Of a stretch of 64,000 nt of DNA, positions 17,603-25,696 are shown piece after piece; the first letter of the stretch is position 1; each line of letters begins with the position of its first letter. Both the position numbers and the translations under genes were made by a program. This stretch comes from Acidobacteriota bacterium (GTDB taxonomy: Bacteria; Acidobacteriota; Blastocatellia; Pyrinomonadales; Pyrinomonadaceae). The notes under the pieces are model-generated. The model saw only the letters and a program-made list of their open reading frames with translations. It searched no databases and had not been told where the DNA came from. Where the stretch lies: positions 186,001 through 250,000 of the forward strand of contig JAFDVK010000012.1 in NCBI GenBank assembly GCA_018269005.1, written 5' to 3'.

Positions 17603-18721
17603 ATGCCAAAGTTCTTCGTCAGTTTCCTTCTTACGTTCCTGTTGACGGCATTCACCGCCGCTCAGGAGACGGTTGTTTTTGAGAGCGGCAAGGAAGGGGC
17701 GGCGAGTTATCGAATACCGGCGATCATAAAGCTGAGGTCAGGAAAGCTGCTCGCCTTTGCCGAAGCAAGACGCAAGGGTTCGGGTGATTTCGGCGATAAC
17801 GACATCGTCCTTAAGACGAGCAGCGATAAGGGGAAGACTTGGTCCGAGCAGATAGTGGTCGTTGACAACGGCACGCTGCAGGCGAGCAATTCCGCTCCGG
17901 TCGTCGATACGCTCGATCCGCGTTATCCCAAAGGCCGGATCTTCCTCTTTTACAACACGGGCGATAAAACGGAGCGGGAAGTTCGCGAAGGCAAAGGCAC
18001 CCGCGAGGTGTGGTACAAAACGTCGATCGACGAAGGCCGAACGTGGTCTGAGGCCGTGAATATCACTTTGCAAGTGAAACGCAGCGACTGGCGTGCATAC
18101 GCAAACACGCCGGGCCACGCGATTCAGCTAGCACGAGGCAAATATCGCGGCCGCATCTTCGTTCCTGTTAATTATTCTAAGGGCGAACCGCAGCGGGATT
18201 TTTCGGACTATATGGCGGCCGGTTTTTACTCCGATGATCACGGCAAGACGTTCCACATCGCCGGCGACATCGGCATCGCGGGGAGCAACGAGGCGACCGC
18301 CGCCGAAACTTCAAACGGCGATATTCTATTTAATGCACGCAACCAACGCGGCGATCAAAGATTTCGTATCACTGCACGCAGCAGCGACGGCGGCGAAACA
18401 TGGAAAGACGTAGGCTTTGATGAGAACTTGCCAGATCCCGTCTGTCAGGGCAGCCTCTTACAGGTCAAAGGCAAGATCCTCGCATTCGCAAACGACGCCG
18501 ATCAAAAGGATCGAGACAACCTGACGCTGCGTATCAGCAACGACAATGGCTCGACGTGGAAGAAGAGCTTTCTCGTCGAAGGTGTGAGTGATTCAAAAGG
18601 ACGCGATGTGACTGCGTATTCAGACATCGTCTTGCTCGACAGTAAGACGATCGGCGTCCTTTATGAACGCGATGATTACAAGCAGATCGTATTCAAGGCG
18701 GTAGTATTTGCCCGCGAATAA
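17603..18721 (+). CDS. Secreted exo-alpha-sialidase, GH33
   Basis: This 372-residue six-bladed propeller enzyme should release terminal sialic acid. A signal peptide opens the protein. The sialidase YRIP motif appears as SYRIPAI near residue 35, providing the first Arg of the carboxylate-binding triad. Four Asp boxes of the SxDxGxTW type are visible: SSDKGKTW, SIDEGRTW, SSDGGETW and SNDNGSTW. An E-rich NEATAAET segment follows the GIAGS strand, where the family's Glu lies. The last codons and the stop are part of an inverted repeat (18710-18729). Its place among GH20, GH109, GH35 and GH92 genes suggests it opens sialylated glycans for the others. Confidence 0.93.
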   Translation: MPKFFVSFLLTFLLTAFTAAQETVVFESGKEGAASYRIPAIIKLRSGKLLAFAEARRKGSGDFGDNDIVLKTSSDKGKTWSEQIVVVDNGTLQASNSAPVVDTLDPRYPKGRIFLFYNTGDKTEREVREGKGTREVWYKTSIDEGRTWSEAVNITLQVKRSDWRAYANTPGHAIQLARGKYRGRIFVPVNYSKGEPQRDFSDYMAAGFYSDDHGKTFHIAGDIGIAGSNEATAAETSNGDILFNARNQRGDQRFRITARSSDGGETWKDVGFDENLPDPVCQGSLLQVKGKILAFANDADQKDRDNLTLRISNDNGSTWKKSFLVEGVSDSKGRDVTAYSDIVLLDSKTIGVLYERDDYKQIVFKAVVFARE

Positions 18722-18829
18722 CGCGAATTTCCGCAAAGGGAATGTAAGCTCGTTGCTTCGAGTGCGTTCTCCAATGCGAATGAAGCCAGCTTCTATTAAA
18801 TTAGCGTTCATTCGCGTGATTCGCGGGCA
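18710..18829. repeat. 20-base inverted repeat between sialidase and GH92 genes
   Basis: Arms 18710-18729 (TGCCCGCGAATAACGCGAAT) and 18810-18829 match over 19 of 20 bases in inverted orientation, about 80 bases apart. The left arm encodes the sialidase C-terminus and stop. A related TTTTTTCGTGTGTTTCGTGG stretch follows. These belong to the same CGCGAATTCGCG-like family as the palindromes at 22035 and 23777. Confidence 0.7.
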
Positions 18830-18887
18830 ATATTTCTTTTTCGTTTTTTTCGTGTGTTTCGTGGGCAACACTATCTTGGGCAAATCT

Positions 18888-21800
18888 ATGAAAAGTAAAC
18901 CTTTCATCTCCGCTTCCTTCCGTCTCGGCGTTTTTGTTCTGCTCACCGCTCTCTGCTCTCAGCTCACAGTCAACGCTCAGACGAAAGACTATGCGCGCTA
19001 CGTCAACCCGTTCATCGGCACGGGCGGCCACGGGCACACGTTTCCCGGGGCCACCGTGCCTTTTGGAATGGTGCAGCTCTCGCCGGACACGCGCATCGAC
19101 AACTGGGACGGCTCTTCCGGCTATCACTACTCGGATGACATCATCTACGGCTTCTCGATGACGCACCTCTCCGGCACAGGTATTCCCGACGGCTGCGATA
19201 TTTTGCTGATGCCGATGCTAACTGAAGGACAAATCTTTATTGGACTGGATGAAAGGTTGGCTAAAGGCTACGCATCTAAGTTCTCGCATGCAAATGAAAT
19301 TGCAACTCCCGGATATTACTCCGTAAAACTGGCTAATGGAATTCGTACTGAGTTGACCTCAACCGCAAGAGTTGGACTTCAACGTTATACATTTCCGCGT
19401 TCGGGTGATGCTTATATTTATCTTGATCTAGCCTGGCGCGATAAAAAGCTTGACGCAGAGACTAATTTTGTCGGAGATCGTAGGGTTGAAGGGTTCCGAC
19501 GTTCATCTTCATGGGCTAAAGATCAAACGGTCTATTTTATCGCCGAGTTTTCACAGCCGATCAATGGATCTTCTGCACACGGGACTAGTCACGGCGGTCA
19601 TTTTGCCGATACTTATCATTTCACTTTGGAGAAAGGTGGAGCCCTAATAGTAAAAGTCGCGATCTCGTACGTCTCGATCGAAGGTGCACGTAAGAATCTC
19701 GCCGCCGAACTTCCCGGTTGGGATTTTGACAAGGTACGACGCGACGCAAAAGCGGCGTGGAACAAGGAACTTTCAAAGATCGAGGTTTCGGGCGGCACGC
19801 CTGAGCAGACGACGAACTTCTACACGGCTCTCTATCACACGGCGATCCAGCCGAATGTATTCAACGATGTTGACGGTAAGTATCGCGGCCACGACGGGAA
19901 GGTTCATCAACTGCGGAACGCGGACGCCCTCGTCCGCAATGAGGGCCGCTTCGGTCCGAAAGATACTCACCTTGCCGAAAAGTCGAGGAAGCGGAAGTCA
20001 GGTTCGCCGGAGGAACCGGCGATTGCGGACGAAGGCGTCCGCGTTCCGTCGGAGCAATACACTGTATTCTCGCTATGGGATACCTTTCGGGCGGCGCATC
20101 CGCTCTATACGATCATTGACGAGAAACGCACCGCTGATTTCATCAACAGCTTTATCCGGATGTATGAACAGGGCGGGCGGCTGCCCGTTTGGGAGCTTTG
20201 GGGCGAGGAGACCGACACGATGATCGGCTACCACGCCGTTCCGGTGATTGCCGACGCGATGGCAAAAGGCATTAAAGGCTTTGATTACGAAAAAGCCTAC
20301 GAAGCCGCAATACACTCCGCCGAGCTCGACCATTTCGGCCTCGCCGCATACAAGAAGCGCGGTTATATTTCGATGGAAGACGAGAACGAATCGGTCTCCA
20401 AAACGCTGGAGTACGCATACGATGATTGGTGCATCGCACAGATGGCTAGAATCATCTCTAAGACGAAGTCTGCCGCCCTTCCCAAACCTAAGGCCGGCGT
20501 AACGATATTCAAAGACAGAGCCACGGGTTTCGTGAATCTCTTAGACGCATATGAATACGACCAACGTGCACGTTCGTTCGAGAATCTTTTCGACCCCTCG
20601 ACCGGTTTTATGCGGCCAAAGCGGAACGGCGGCTTTGTCTCGCCTTTCTCGCCGAACGAAGTAACGTTCCACTTTACGGAAGGCAACAGCTGGGTCTATA
20701 CGTTCTTCGTCCCGCAGTTTGTCGATCGGCTCGAAGAGTTGATGGGCGGACGGACGAAGTTCGCCGCAAAACTTGACGAGCTCTTCACAACGAGCGATAA
20801 GCTGACCGGCCGCGTCCAGCCCGACATCACCGGCCTGATCGGCCAATACGCCCACGGCAACGAGCCTTCGCACCACATCGCGTACCTATACGATTACGCA
20901 GGTGAGCCGTGGAAAACTCAGAAACTCGTGCGGCAGATCCTCGACGAATTCTACAAGCCTACGCCCGACGGCCTGATCGGCAACGAAGACTGCGGGCAGA
21001 TGTCCGCGTGGTACATCCTGAGCGCAAGCGGCTTTTATCCGACGGCACCGGGCAATGCGAAATACGACCTCGGCACGCCGATCTTCAAGGAGATGAAATA
21101 TCACCTCGAGAACGGCAAGACATTCACTGTAAACGCGCCGAACGTCTCGTCAAAGAATATCTACGTGGCCTCGGTCAAACTCAACGGCAAGCCTTACCGC
21201 AAGACGTTCATCACACACGGCGATATCGCCGCCGGAGGCACGCTCGAATTCGAGATGTCGGCCGTACCGGTGAAGGATTGGTTCACGGAATTTTCGAGCA
21301 CCAAGGTCGAGACGGCATTCGAGGCGGTGCCGTATTTTGACGGCCCAAAGACCTTTGAGAAAACCGCAGAGATCACGCTCCACGGCATCGACCCGAAGGC
21401 TGAGATCTTCTCCACGATAGAGACCCAGAACGGCATCGTTTCGGCCGAAACGCTATACACAAAACCGATCAAGATTGACGCGACCTCGACCATCACGGCA
21501 TACGTCAAAAATGGAAAAGTGCAGAGCAAAACCGTGACCGCGAAGTTCATCAAAAAACCGAATGACTGGACGGTCTCGATCGCTTCGAAATACAGCCGAC
21601 AGTACGACGGCGGAGGTGATGAAGGGCTGATCGACGGCATTCGCGGGACGGTGAATTTTGCGAGCGGCGAGTGGCAGGGCTACCAAGGCCAGGATTTCGA
21701 AGCGACGATAGACCTGCAGCGTTCGACAAGGCTTAGCGAACTCGGCGGCGGATTCCTGCAGGTCGCACGCTCTTGGATCTGGATGCCTACCAAAATAGAA

Positions 21801-22028
21801 TTTGAGGTCTCAAGCGACAATGTGAATTTCCGCAAAGTTGCCGAGATCGTAACCGATCTCTCGCCAGAGGATATGACGCCGACCGTACGCGATTACGTAA
21901 CGAAGATCACACCCGTCACGGCCCGATACGTCCGCGTCCACGCGAAGAATTTAGGCAAGATTCCCGCCTGGCATCCCGGTGCAGGCTACGACGCGTACAT
22001 CTTCGTCGATGAGATCATCATTCGTTAG
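18888..22028 (+). CDS. Secreted GH92 alpha-mannosidase with C-terminal discoidin-like module
   Basis: This 1046-residue protein belongs to GH92, calcium-dependent exo-alpha-mannosidases (often alpha-1,2) that trim N-glycans. ATG 18888 is chosen because it starts a signal peptide (MKSKPFISASFRLGVF...NAQ). Family blocks are YVNPFIGTGGHGHTFPGATVPFGMVQLSPDT, GFSMTHLSGTG, YTVFSLWDTFRAAHPL, LPVWELWGEETDTMIGYH and GNEDCGQMSAWYILSASGFYP. A chitobiase-C-like module (about 815-890) and an F5/8 type C-like module (about 895-1046) follow. Residues about 342-388, before YTVFSLWDTF, are an extra segment encoded by an inverted REP pair (19915-20047). Rare tail modules suggest binding to host-type glycans. 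Confidence 0.94.
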   Translation: MKSKPFISASFRLGVFVLLTALCSQLTVNAQTKDYARYVNPFIGTGGHGHTFPGATVPFGMVQLSPDTRIDNWDGSSGYHYSDDIIYGFSMTHLSGTGIPDGCDILLMPMLTEGQIFIGLDERLAKGYASKFSHANEIATPGYYSVKLANGIRTELTSTARVGLQRYTFPRSGDAYIYLDLAWRDKKLDAETNFVGDRRVEGFRRSSSWAKDQTVYFIAEFSQPINGSSAHGTSHGGHFADTYHFTLEKGGALIVKVAISYVSIEGARKNLAAELPGWDFDKVRRDAKAAWNKELSKIEVSGGTPEQTTNFYTALYHTAIQPNVFNDVDGKYRGHDGKVHQLRNADALVRNEGRFGPKDTHLAEKSRKRKSGSPEEPAIADEGVRVPSEQYTVFSLWDTFRAAHPLYTIIDEKRTADFINSFIRMYEQGGRLPVWELWGEETDTMIGYHAVPVIADAMAKGIKGFDYEKAYEAAIHSAELDHFGLAAYKKRGYISMEDENESVSKTLEYAYDDWCIAQMARIISKTKSAALPKPKAGVTIFKDRATGFVNLLDAYEYDQRARSFENLFDPSTGFMRPKRNGGFVSPFSPNEVTFHFTEGNSWVYTFFVPQFVDRLEELMGGRTKFAAKLDELFTTSDKLTGRVQPDITGLIGQYAHGNEPSHHIAYLYDYAGEPWKTQKLVRQILDEFYKPTPDGLIGNEDCGQMSAWYILSASGFYPTAPGNAKYDLGTPIFKEMKYHLENGKTFTVNAPNVSSKNIYVASVKLNGKPYRKTFITHGDIAAGGTLEFEMSAVPVKDWFTEFSSTKVETAFEAVPYFDGPKTFEKTAEITLHGIDPKAEIFSTIETQNGIVSAETLYTKPIKIDATSTITAYVKNGKVQSKTVTAKFIKKPNDWTVSIASKYSRQYDGGGDEGLIDGIRGTVNFASGEWQGYQGQDFEATIDLQRSTRLSELGGGFLQVARSWIWMPTKIEFEVSSDNVNFRKVAEIVTDLSPEDMTPTVRDYVTKITPVTARYVRVHAKNLGKIPAWHPGAGYDAYIFVDEIIIR
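19915..19940 (+). repeat. REP hairpin, type A, inside GH92 gene (left)
   Basis: GGAACGC lead, stem GCGGACG, loop CCCT, stem CGTCCGC, then AAT. The lead and loop match the element at 11385 beside the RAYT gene. It is translated in frame as part of RNADALVRNE. Confidence 0.85.
20022..20047 (-). repeat. REP hairpin, type A, inside GH92 gene (right, inverted)
   Basis: The reverse complement is identical to 19915-19940 except for one loop base (CCTT instead of CCCT). It is translated in frame as IADEGVRVP. Together they form a 133-base inverted doublet within coding sequence. Confidence 0.85.
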
Positions 22029-22034
22029 GGCACT

Positions 22035-22082
22035 AGCCACGAATTCACGAATGGAAACCTACCGATTCGTGAATTCGTGGCT
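22035..22082. repeat. Perfect 18-bp inverted repeat at the end of the glycosidase cluster
   Basis: AGCCACGAATTCACGAAT (22035-22052) and its exact complement (22065-22082) flank a 12-base loop. There is no clear T-tract after it, but the stem could terminate or stabilise the 3' end of the glycosidase transcript. Related palindromes occur at 18710, 23777 and 45878. Confidence 0.75.
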
Positions 22083-22162
22083 GACTTGGTCTTTTGAGGA
22101 TCGACCTGTAAGCGACGAAAACCTTTACTTCACAGTTACGGATAATATATTCTGAAGCCGCT

Positions 22163-22381
22163 ATGAATACAATACTCGAACAGGCTCTAAGGCTCCCGAT
22201 GCCCGAGCGGAGAAAGCTCGCGGATGACCTCTATGACAGCATTGTGTCGGGTTCAGACGGCTTCAGTTTGAGTCAGGAGCAGAGGAGCGAGATCGATCGG
22301 CGCCTTGCCGATCTCCGCGAACATCCTGACAAAGCACTGCCTTGGGGCGATGTGCGTGAACGTTTACGCAAGGTCGCATGA
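22163..22381 (+). CDS. Addiction module component (antitoxin-like), TIGR02574-type
   Basis: This 72-residue acidic protein matches the putative addiction module component family: LEQALRLPMPERRKLADDLYDSI followed by a Ser-rich turn and EIDRRLADLREHPDKALPWGDVRERL. Such proteins normally precede a RelE/ParE-like toxin gene that overlaps by a few bases. Here the overlapping downstream frame (22378) ends after only 22 codons, so the antitoxin appears orphaned. It may still act by cross-neutralising a related toxin, or be a relic. Confidence 0.85.
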   Translation: MNTILEQALRLPMPERRKLADDLYDSIVSGSDGFSLSQEQRSEIDRRLADLREHPDKALPWGDVRERLRKVA

Positions 22382-22446
22382 GCCTCCCTGTAATTCTTCA
22401 CGAAGCCGCCAGACTTACAGACTTTTTCCCCGCTAAGAGCGTCTAA
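22378..22446 (+). pseudogene. Truncated RelE/ParE-like toxin remnant
   Basis: A 22-codon frame (MSLPVILHEAARLTDFFPAK) starts at ATG 22378, overlapping the antitoxin stop by four bases exactly as a toxin gene would. Its first residues resemble the start of RelE/ParE toxins that partner this antitoxin family (MSLPV...EA), but the frame stops at 22446 and the next gene starts at 22470, so the toxin body has been lost. The assignment rests on position and a dozen residues. Confidence 0.45.
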
Positions 22447-22469
22447 CTTCTCGGTTGGTGAGGTTTTGT

Positions 22470-23735
22470 ATGGACAGACGTTATTTTTTGAAGGCGGGCG
22501 GGTTTGGTTTGGCGAGCTTCGGTCTGATGGCCGCGGCTCCGAATTTCCTACATCAGTTCGCGGCGGCTCAGGCGAAAGGCGGTATGAAAGGCCGCAAAGT
22601 CCTCGTTACTATCTTCCAACGCGGGGCGGTTGACGGGCTGAACATGCTCGTGCCCTACGGCGACAGCGAGTATTACGACCTTCGCCCGACCATCGCCATT
22701 CCCGCACCGGGCAAGACGGACGGAGCGGTCGATCTCGACGGCCATTTCGGCCTGCACCCAAGCCTTGCGCCGCTTGCTCCGTTCTTTAAGAGCAAACAAC
22801 TCGCGGCGATCACGAGCGTCGGTTCGCCCGACAATACGCGTTCGCATTTCGATGCACAGGATTATATGGAATCGGGCACGCCGGGCGTAAAATCAACGCC
22901 TGACGGCTGGCTGAACCGCGTTCTCCAGGCTGCACCTGAAAAAGCCGCGTCACCTTTCCGTGCCGTCTCGATGACCCAAACTTTGCCGCGTTCCCTCTAT
23001 GGCAAAGCTCCGTCGGTCGCGATGGCGAACCTTTCAGATTTTTCGATCCAGGCCGGGCTATATACGACCGAGCTCAAGGGCGGTTTTGAAGGTATTTACG
23101 ACCAGAATGTAAAAGACACGCTCAATAAGACCGGCAAAGAGACCTTCGAGGCGATGGACTTTCTGAAGCGTGCCGATCCGCAAAAATATCAGCCTGCGAA
23201 CGGCGCAATTTATCCGAATACCGACCTTGGACGTTCGCTAAAACAGATCGCGCAGCTAATAAAAGCAGGCGTCGGCCTCGAGGTCGCTTTTACCGATACG
23301 GGCAATGATGTTCGCTGGGATACGCACGTAAACGAAGGCAATTCACGCGGCCAGCTCGCAAACTTCCTGCGCACCTTTGCCCTCTCGATCGCTGCGTTCG
23401 CGACCGATCTCGGCAAAGGTATGGATGACGTCGTTGTGCTCACGATGAGCGAATTCGGACGCACCGCACGCGAGAACGGCAATCGCGGGACCGATCATGG
23501 CCATGGCAACACGATGTTCGCACTTGGCAATTCCGTACGCGGGGGCAAGGTCTATGGCGACTGGAAAGGCCTAAAGAACGACCAACTGAACGAAGGCCGA
23601 GACCTCGCCGTAACGACAGACTTTCGCGATGTCTTTGGCGAAGCGGCCGCAAAACACCTCGGAGCGAAAGATCTCACAAAAATCTTCCCAGGCTACGCCG
23701 CAAGCTCATCTAAATTCAAAGGATTTGTGTCCTAA
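22470..23735 (+). CDS. DUF1501 family protein with Tat-like signal
   Basis: This 421-residue protein starts at ATG 22470, giving a Tat-type N-terminus (MDRRYFLKAGGFGLASFG). DUF1501 proteins belong to the alkaline phosphatase/sulfatase-like superfamily. Visible blocks are LVTIFQRGAVDGLNMLVPYGD, HFGLHPSLAPLAPFFKS, the SHFDAQDYMESGTPG segment and VVLTMSEFGRTARENGNRGTDHGHGN, the last with metal-ligand candidates (Asp, His). They are usually encoded next to DUF1800 proteins and are exported; their substrate is unknown. The DUF1800 gene of this window lies about 35 kb away (58470-60560) in the opposite orientation. Confidence 0.9.
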   Translation: MDRRYFLKAGGFGLASFGLMAAAPNFLHQFAAAQAKGGMKGRKVLVTIFQRGAVDGLNMLVPYGDSEYYDLRPTIAIPAPGKTDGAVDLDGHFGLHPSLAPLAPFFKSKQLAAITSVGSPDNTRSHFDAQDYMESGTPGVKSTPDGWLNRVLQAAPEKAASPFRAVSMTQTLPRSLYGKAPSVAMANLSDFSIQAGLYTTELKGGFEGIYDQNVKDTLNKTGKETFEAMDFLKRADPQKYQPANGAIYPNTDLGRSLKQIAQLIKAGVGLEVAFTDTGNDVRWDTHVNEGNSRGQLANFLRTFALSIAAFATDLGKGMDDVVVLTMSEFGRTARENGNRGTDHGHGNTMFALGNSVRGGKVYGDWKGLKNDQLNEGRDLAVTTDFRDVFGEAAAKHLGAKDLTKIFPGYAASSSKFKGFVS

Positions 23736-23776
23736 TGCAGGTACTCCTCCAAGAGCTTACGCTAGACACAAAACGG

Positions 23777-23822
23777 CCGCGAATCCACGAATAGAGCATT
23801 AAATATTCGTGCGTTCGCGGCT
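23777..23822. repeat. Imperfect 18-bp inverted repeat between convergent genes
   Basis: Arms GCCGCGAATCCACGAATA (23777-23794) and 23805-23822 pair at 16 of 18 positions around a 10-base loop. It lies between the convergent DUF1501 and relE genes and may act as a bidirectional terminator. Confidence 0.65.
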
Positions 23823-23845
23823 AAGTTTTGCCTGCTTTCCGGGTT

Positions 23846-24115
23846 CTATTTTCGATAGACCTCGCTCCGGTGCCCAACCTTGATGACTACGACGACCAGT
23901 TGCTTTTTTCGAACTTCATAGACGACGCGATAGTCGCCAAGACGAATCCTAAACAACTCCGCACCTTTTAGCTTCTTTACCTTTAGAAGTTCGGAGTACG
24001 GGTTTAGTGAAAGGACGGTCAGCGCTTCGACGATTCTTTCACGAATCCGGGCAGGCAGTTTCTCAAAATCTTTCCTCGCGCTTTTAACGAACTCGATCGC
24101 GTATGTCGCCATCAT
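23846..24115 (-). CDS. RelE/ParE-family type II toxin
   Basis: This 89-residue basic protein has the RelE/ParE fold pattern: IEFVKSARKDFEKLPARIRERI, then LKVKKLKGAELFRIRLGDYRVVYEV and VVVIKVGHRSEVYRK. RelE toxins cleave mRNA in the ribosome A site; the basic residues and the Arg/Tyr in FRIRLGDYRVVY and the C-terminal HRSEVY fit the catalytic set. Its start overlaps the antitoxin stop by four bases (ATGA), the usual arrangement for coupled translation. Length is complete. Confidence 0.92.
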   Translation of the reverse strand: MMATYAIEFVKSARKDFEKLPARIRERIVEALTVLSLNPYSELLKVKKLKGAELFRIRLGDYRVVYEVRKKQLVVVVIKVGHRSEVYRK

Positions 24116-24339
24116 TTCGTTTTGCGAAGGCCTGCCAGAACCTCTTCAAGCGTGAAAGTCTCTTCATTGCGACGCTTTCGATATGCTTCGAGATCGATCT
24201 CATCCTCAAGCCGCTCGATCAACGCCTGTTCGATCAGGAATCGCATTTTTATACCTCGACGTTTGCAAAATTCCGTCACCGCATCCTTTACACGAGCGTC
24301 GATTATTGTTGATAACGTCGCTGTTTCACTCATAACCAT
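24112..24339 (-). CDS. RelB/ribbon-helix-helix-type antitoxin
   Basis: This 75-residue protein begins with a short beta strand and helices typical of ribbon-helix-helix antitoxins (ATLSTIIDARVKDAVTEFCKRRGIKMRFLIEQAL) and ends in an acidic toxin-binding tail (RRNEETFTLEEVLAGLRK). It should neutralise the overlapping RelE toxin and repress its own promoter. Two in-frame ATGs exist, 24339 and 24333. A close match to a sigma-70 promoter (24342-24369) would start transcription near 24335, favouring the second ATG on a leaderless message. No Shine-Dalgarno sequence precedes either. Confidence 0.88.
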   Translation of the reverse strand: MVMSETATLSTIIDARVKDAVTEFCKRRGIKMRFLIEQALIERLEDEIDLEAYRKRRNEETFTLEEVLAGLRKTK

Positions 24340-24341
24340 TA

Positions 24342-24369
24342 ATTATAAGGAAAAATCTTTAGAATACAA
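24342..24369 (-). promoter_or_regulatory. Sigma-70-type promoter of the toxin-antitoxin operon
   Basis: On the minus strand TTGTAT (24369-24364) and a perfect TATAAT (24347-24342) are 16 bases apart. The -10 box ends only three bases before the first ATG of the antitoxin gene, so the transcript would be leaderless or nearly so. Confidence 0.6.
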
Positions 24370-24413
24370 GATTTTGATTGATCTCTACTTTTTCGATCAT
24401 TCCGACATTGTTT

Positions 24414-25613
24414 CTATTCCATATTTCTCAAGCGCAAGCGAAGGGCCTGGAGTTTGATAAACCCTTCGGCGTCTTGTTGGTCGTAGGCGCCGGCGTCGTC
24501 CTCGAAGGTTACGACGCGTTCGCGATAGAGCGAGTTCGGCGATTTACGGCCGGTTACGATGACGTTGCCTTTGTAGAGTTTGAGGCGAACATCGCCGTTC
24601 ACGGTCTCTTGCGTCTCGTCGATCATCTTCCTGAGGATCTCGAACTCGGGAGCGAACCAAAATCCGTAATAAACGGATTCCGCGAATTTTGTCCCCAAAC
24701 TGTCACGCAGACGCATAACTTCGCGATCCATCGTGATGGATTCGAGAGCGCGGTGCGCCGTCTGCAGGATCGTCACACCCGGCGTTTCGTAAACACCGCG
24801 GGACTTCATCCCGACAAAACGATTTTCGACGATGTCGATACGGCCGATGCCGTTCTCGCCGGCAAGATGATTCAGCTTTGCGAGCATATCGACGGCGCCG
24901 TATCTTTCACCGTCGATCGCAACGGGCTCACCTTTCTCGAAAGTGAGAGTTATCTCGGTCGGGCTGTCGGGCGCGTCTTTTGGCGAACTCGTCATCAGGA
25001 AGATGTCTTCGGGCGGTGCTGCCCAAGGGTCCTCGAGGATGCCGCCTTCGTAAGAGACGTGCATCAGATTGCGGTCCATCGAATACGGCTTTTGTGTGGT
25101 TGCGGTAACAGGAATGCCGTGTTTTTCGCAGTATGCGATCAGGTCCGCACGTCCTTTGAAATCCCAGTGCCGCCACGGCGCGACGACCTTGATGTCCGGC
25201 TTTAGAGCGTAATACGTAAGCTCGAAACGCACCTGATCGTTGCCTTTGCCGGTTGCACCGTGAGCGACGGCATCGGCACCTTCCATTTGAGCGATCTCGA
25301 TCTGACGCTTTGCGATCACTGGGCGAGCAAGGCTTGTGCCGAGCAGATATGTGCCTTCGTAAAGAGCATTCGCCTTGACGGCAGTCCACACGAAATCCTT
25401 TACGAATTCCTCACGCAGATCCTCGACATAGAGCTTCGAGGCTCCGGTTTTGAGAGCCTTCTCCTCGAGGCCGTCGAGTTCATCGCCTTGGCCGACATCC
25501 GCCGTGTAGCAGATGACCTCGCAGCCGTAGGTTTCCTTGATCCAAAGCAGCATTGCGGACGTGTCCAATCCGCCCGAATACGCCAAAACGAGTTTCTTAA
25601 TATCTTTTCTCAT
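24414..25613 (-). CDS. argG: Argininosuccinate synthase
   Basis: This 399-residue enzyme joins citrulline and aspartate with ATP to give argininosuccinate in arginine biosynthesis. The P-loop reads [10 protein letters not shown] near the N-terminus; other family blocks are [43 protein letters not shown], the EDPW segment and [20 protein letters not shown] 25613 is preferred to GTG 25616. It is transcribed away from argH, with about 80 bases of shared upstream region. The toxin-antitoxin pair lies downstream in the same direction but has its own promoter. Confidence 0.98.
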   Translation of the reverse strand: MRKDIKKLVLAYSGGLDTSAMLLWIKETYGCEVICYTADVGQGDELDGLEEKALKTGASKLYVEDLREEFVKDFVWTAVKANALYEGTYLLGTSLARPVIAKRQIEIAQMEGADAVAHGATGKGNDQVRFELTYYALKPDIKVVAPWRHWDFKGRADLIAYCEKHGIPVTATTQKPYSMDRNLMHVSYEGGILEDPWAAPPEDIFLMTSSPKDAPDSPTEITLTFEKGEPVAIDGERYGAVDMLAKLNHLAGENGIGRIDIVENRFVGMKSRGVYETPGVTILQTAHRALESITMDREVMRLRDSLGTKFAESVYYGFWFAPEFEILRKMIDETQETVNGDVRLKLYKGNVIVTGRKSPNSLYRERVVTFEDDAGAYDQQDAEGFIKLQALRLRLRNME

Positions 25614-25696
25614 CACAAAAAATCTGCAGTTTCTCGGCCTGGAAATGCCGTATGTCCGCCAAAAGAAGTAGAATACCGTAAAACTCTCGATTCTCT

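Noticed and set aside
24378..25205. 275-codon open frame on the + strand opposite argG
   Set aside because: It is the antisense shadow of argG, whose family assignment is certain; high-GC codon bias opens antisense frames.
25614..25696. ArgR operator between argG and argH
   Set aside because: No clear pair of ARG-box palindromes was found in the 83-base gap.
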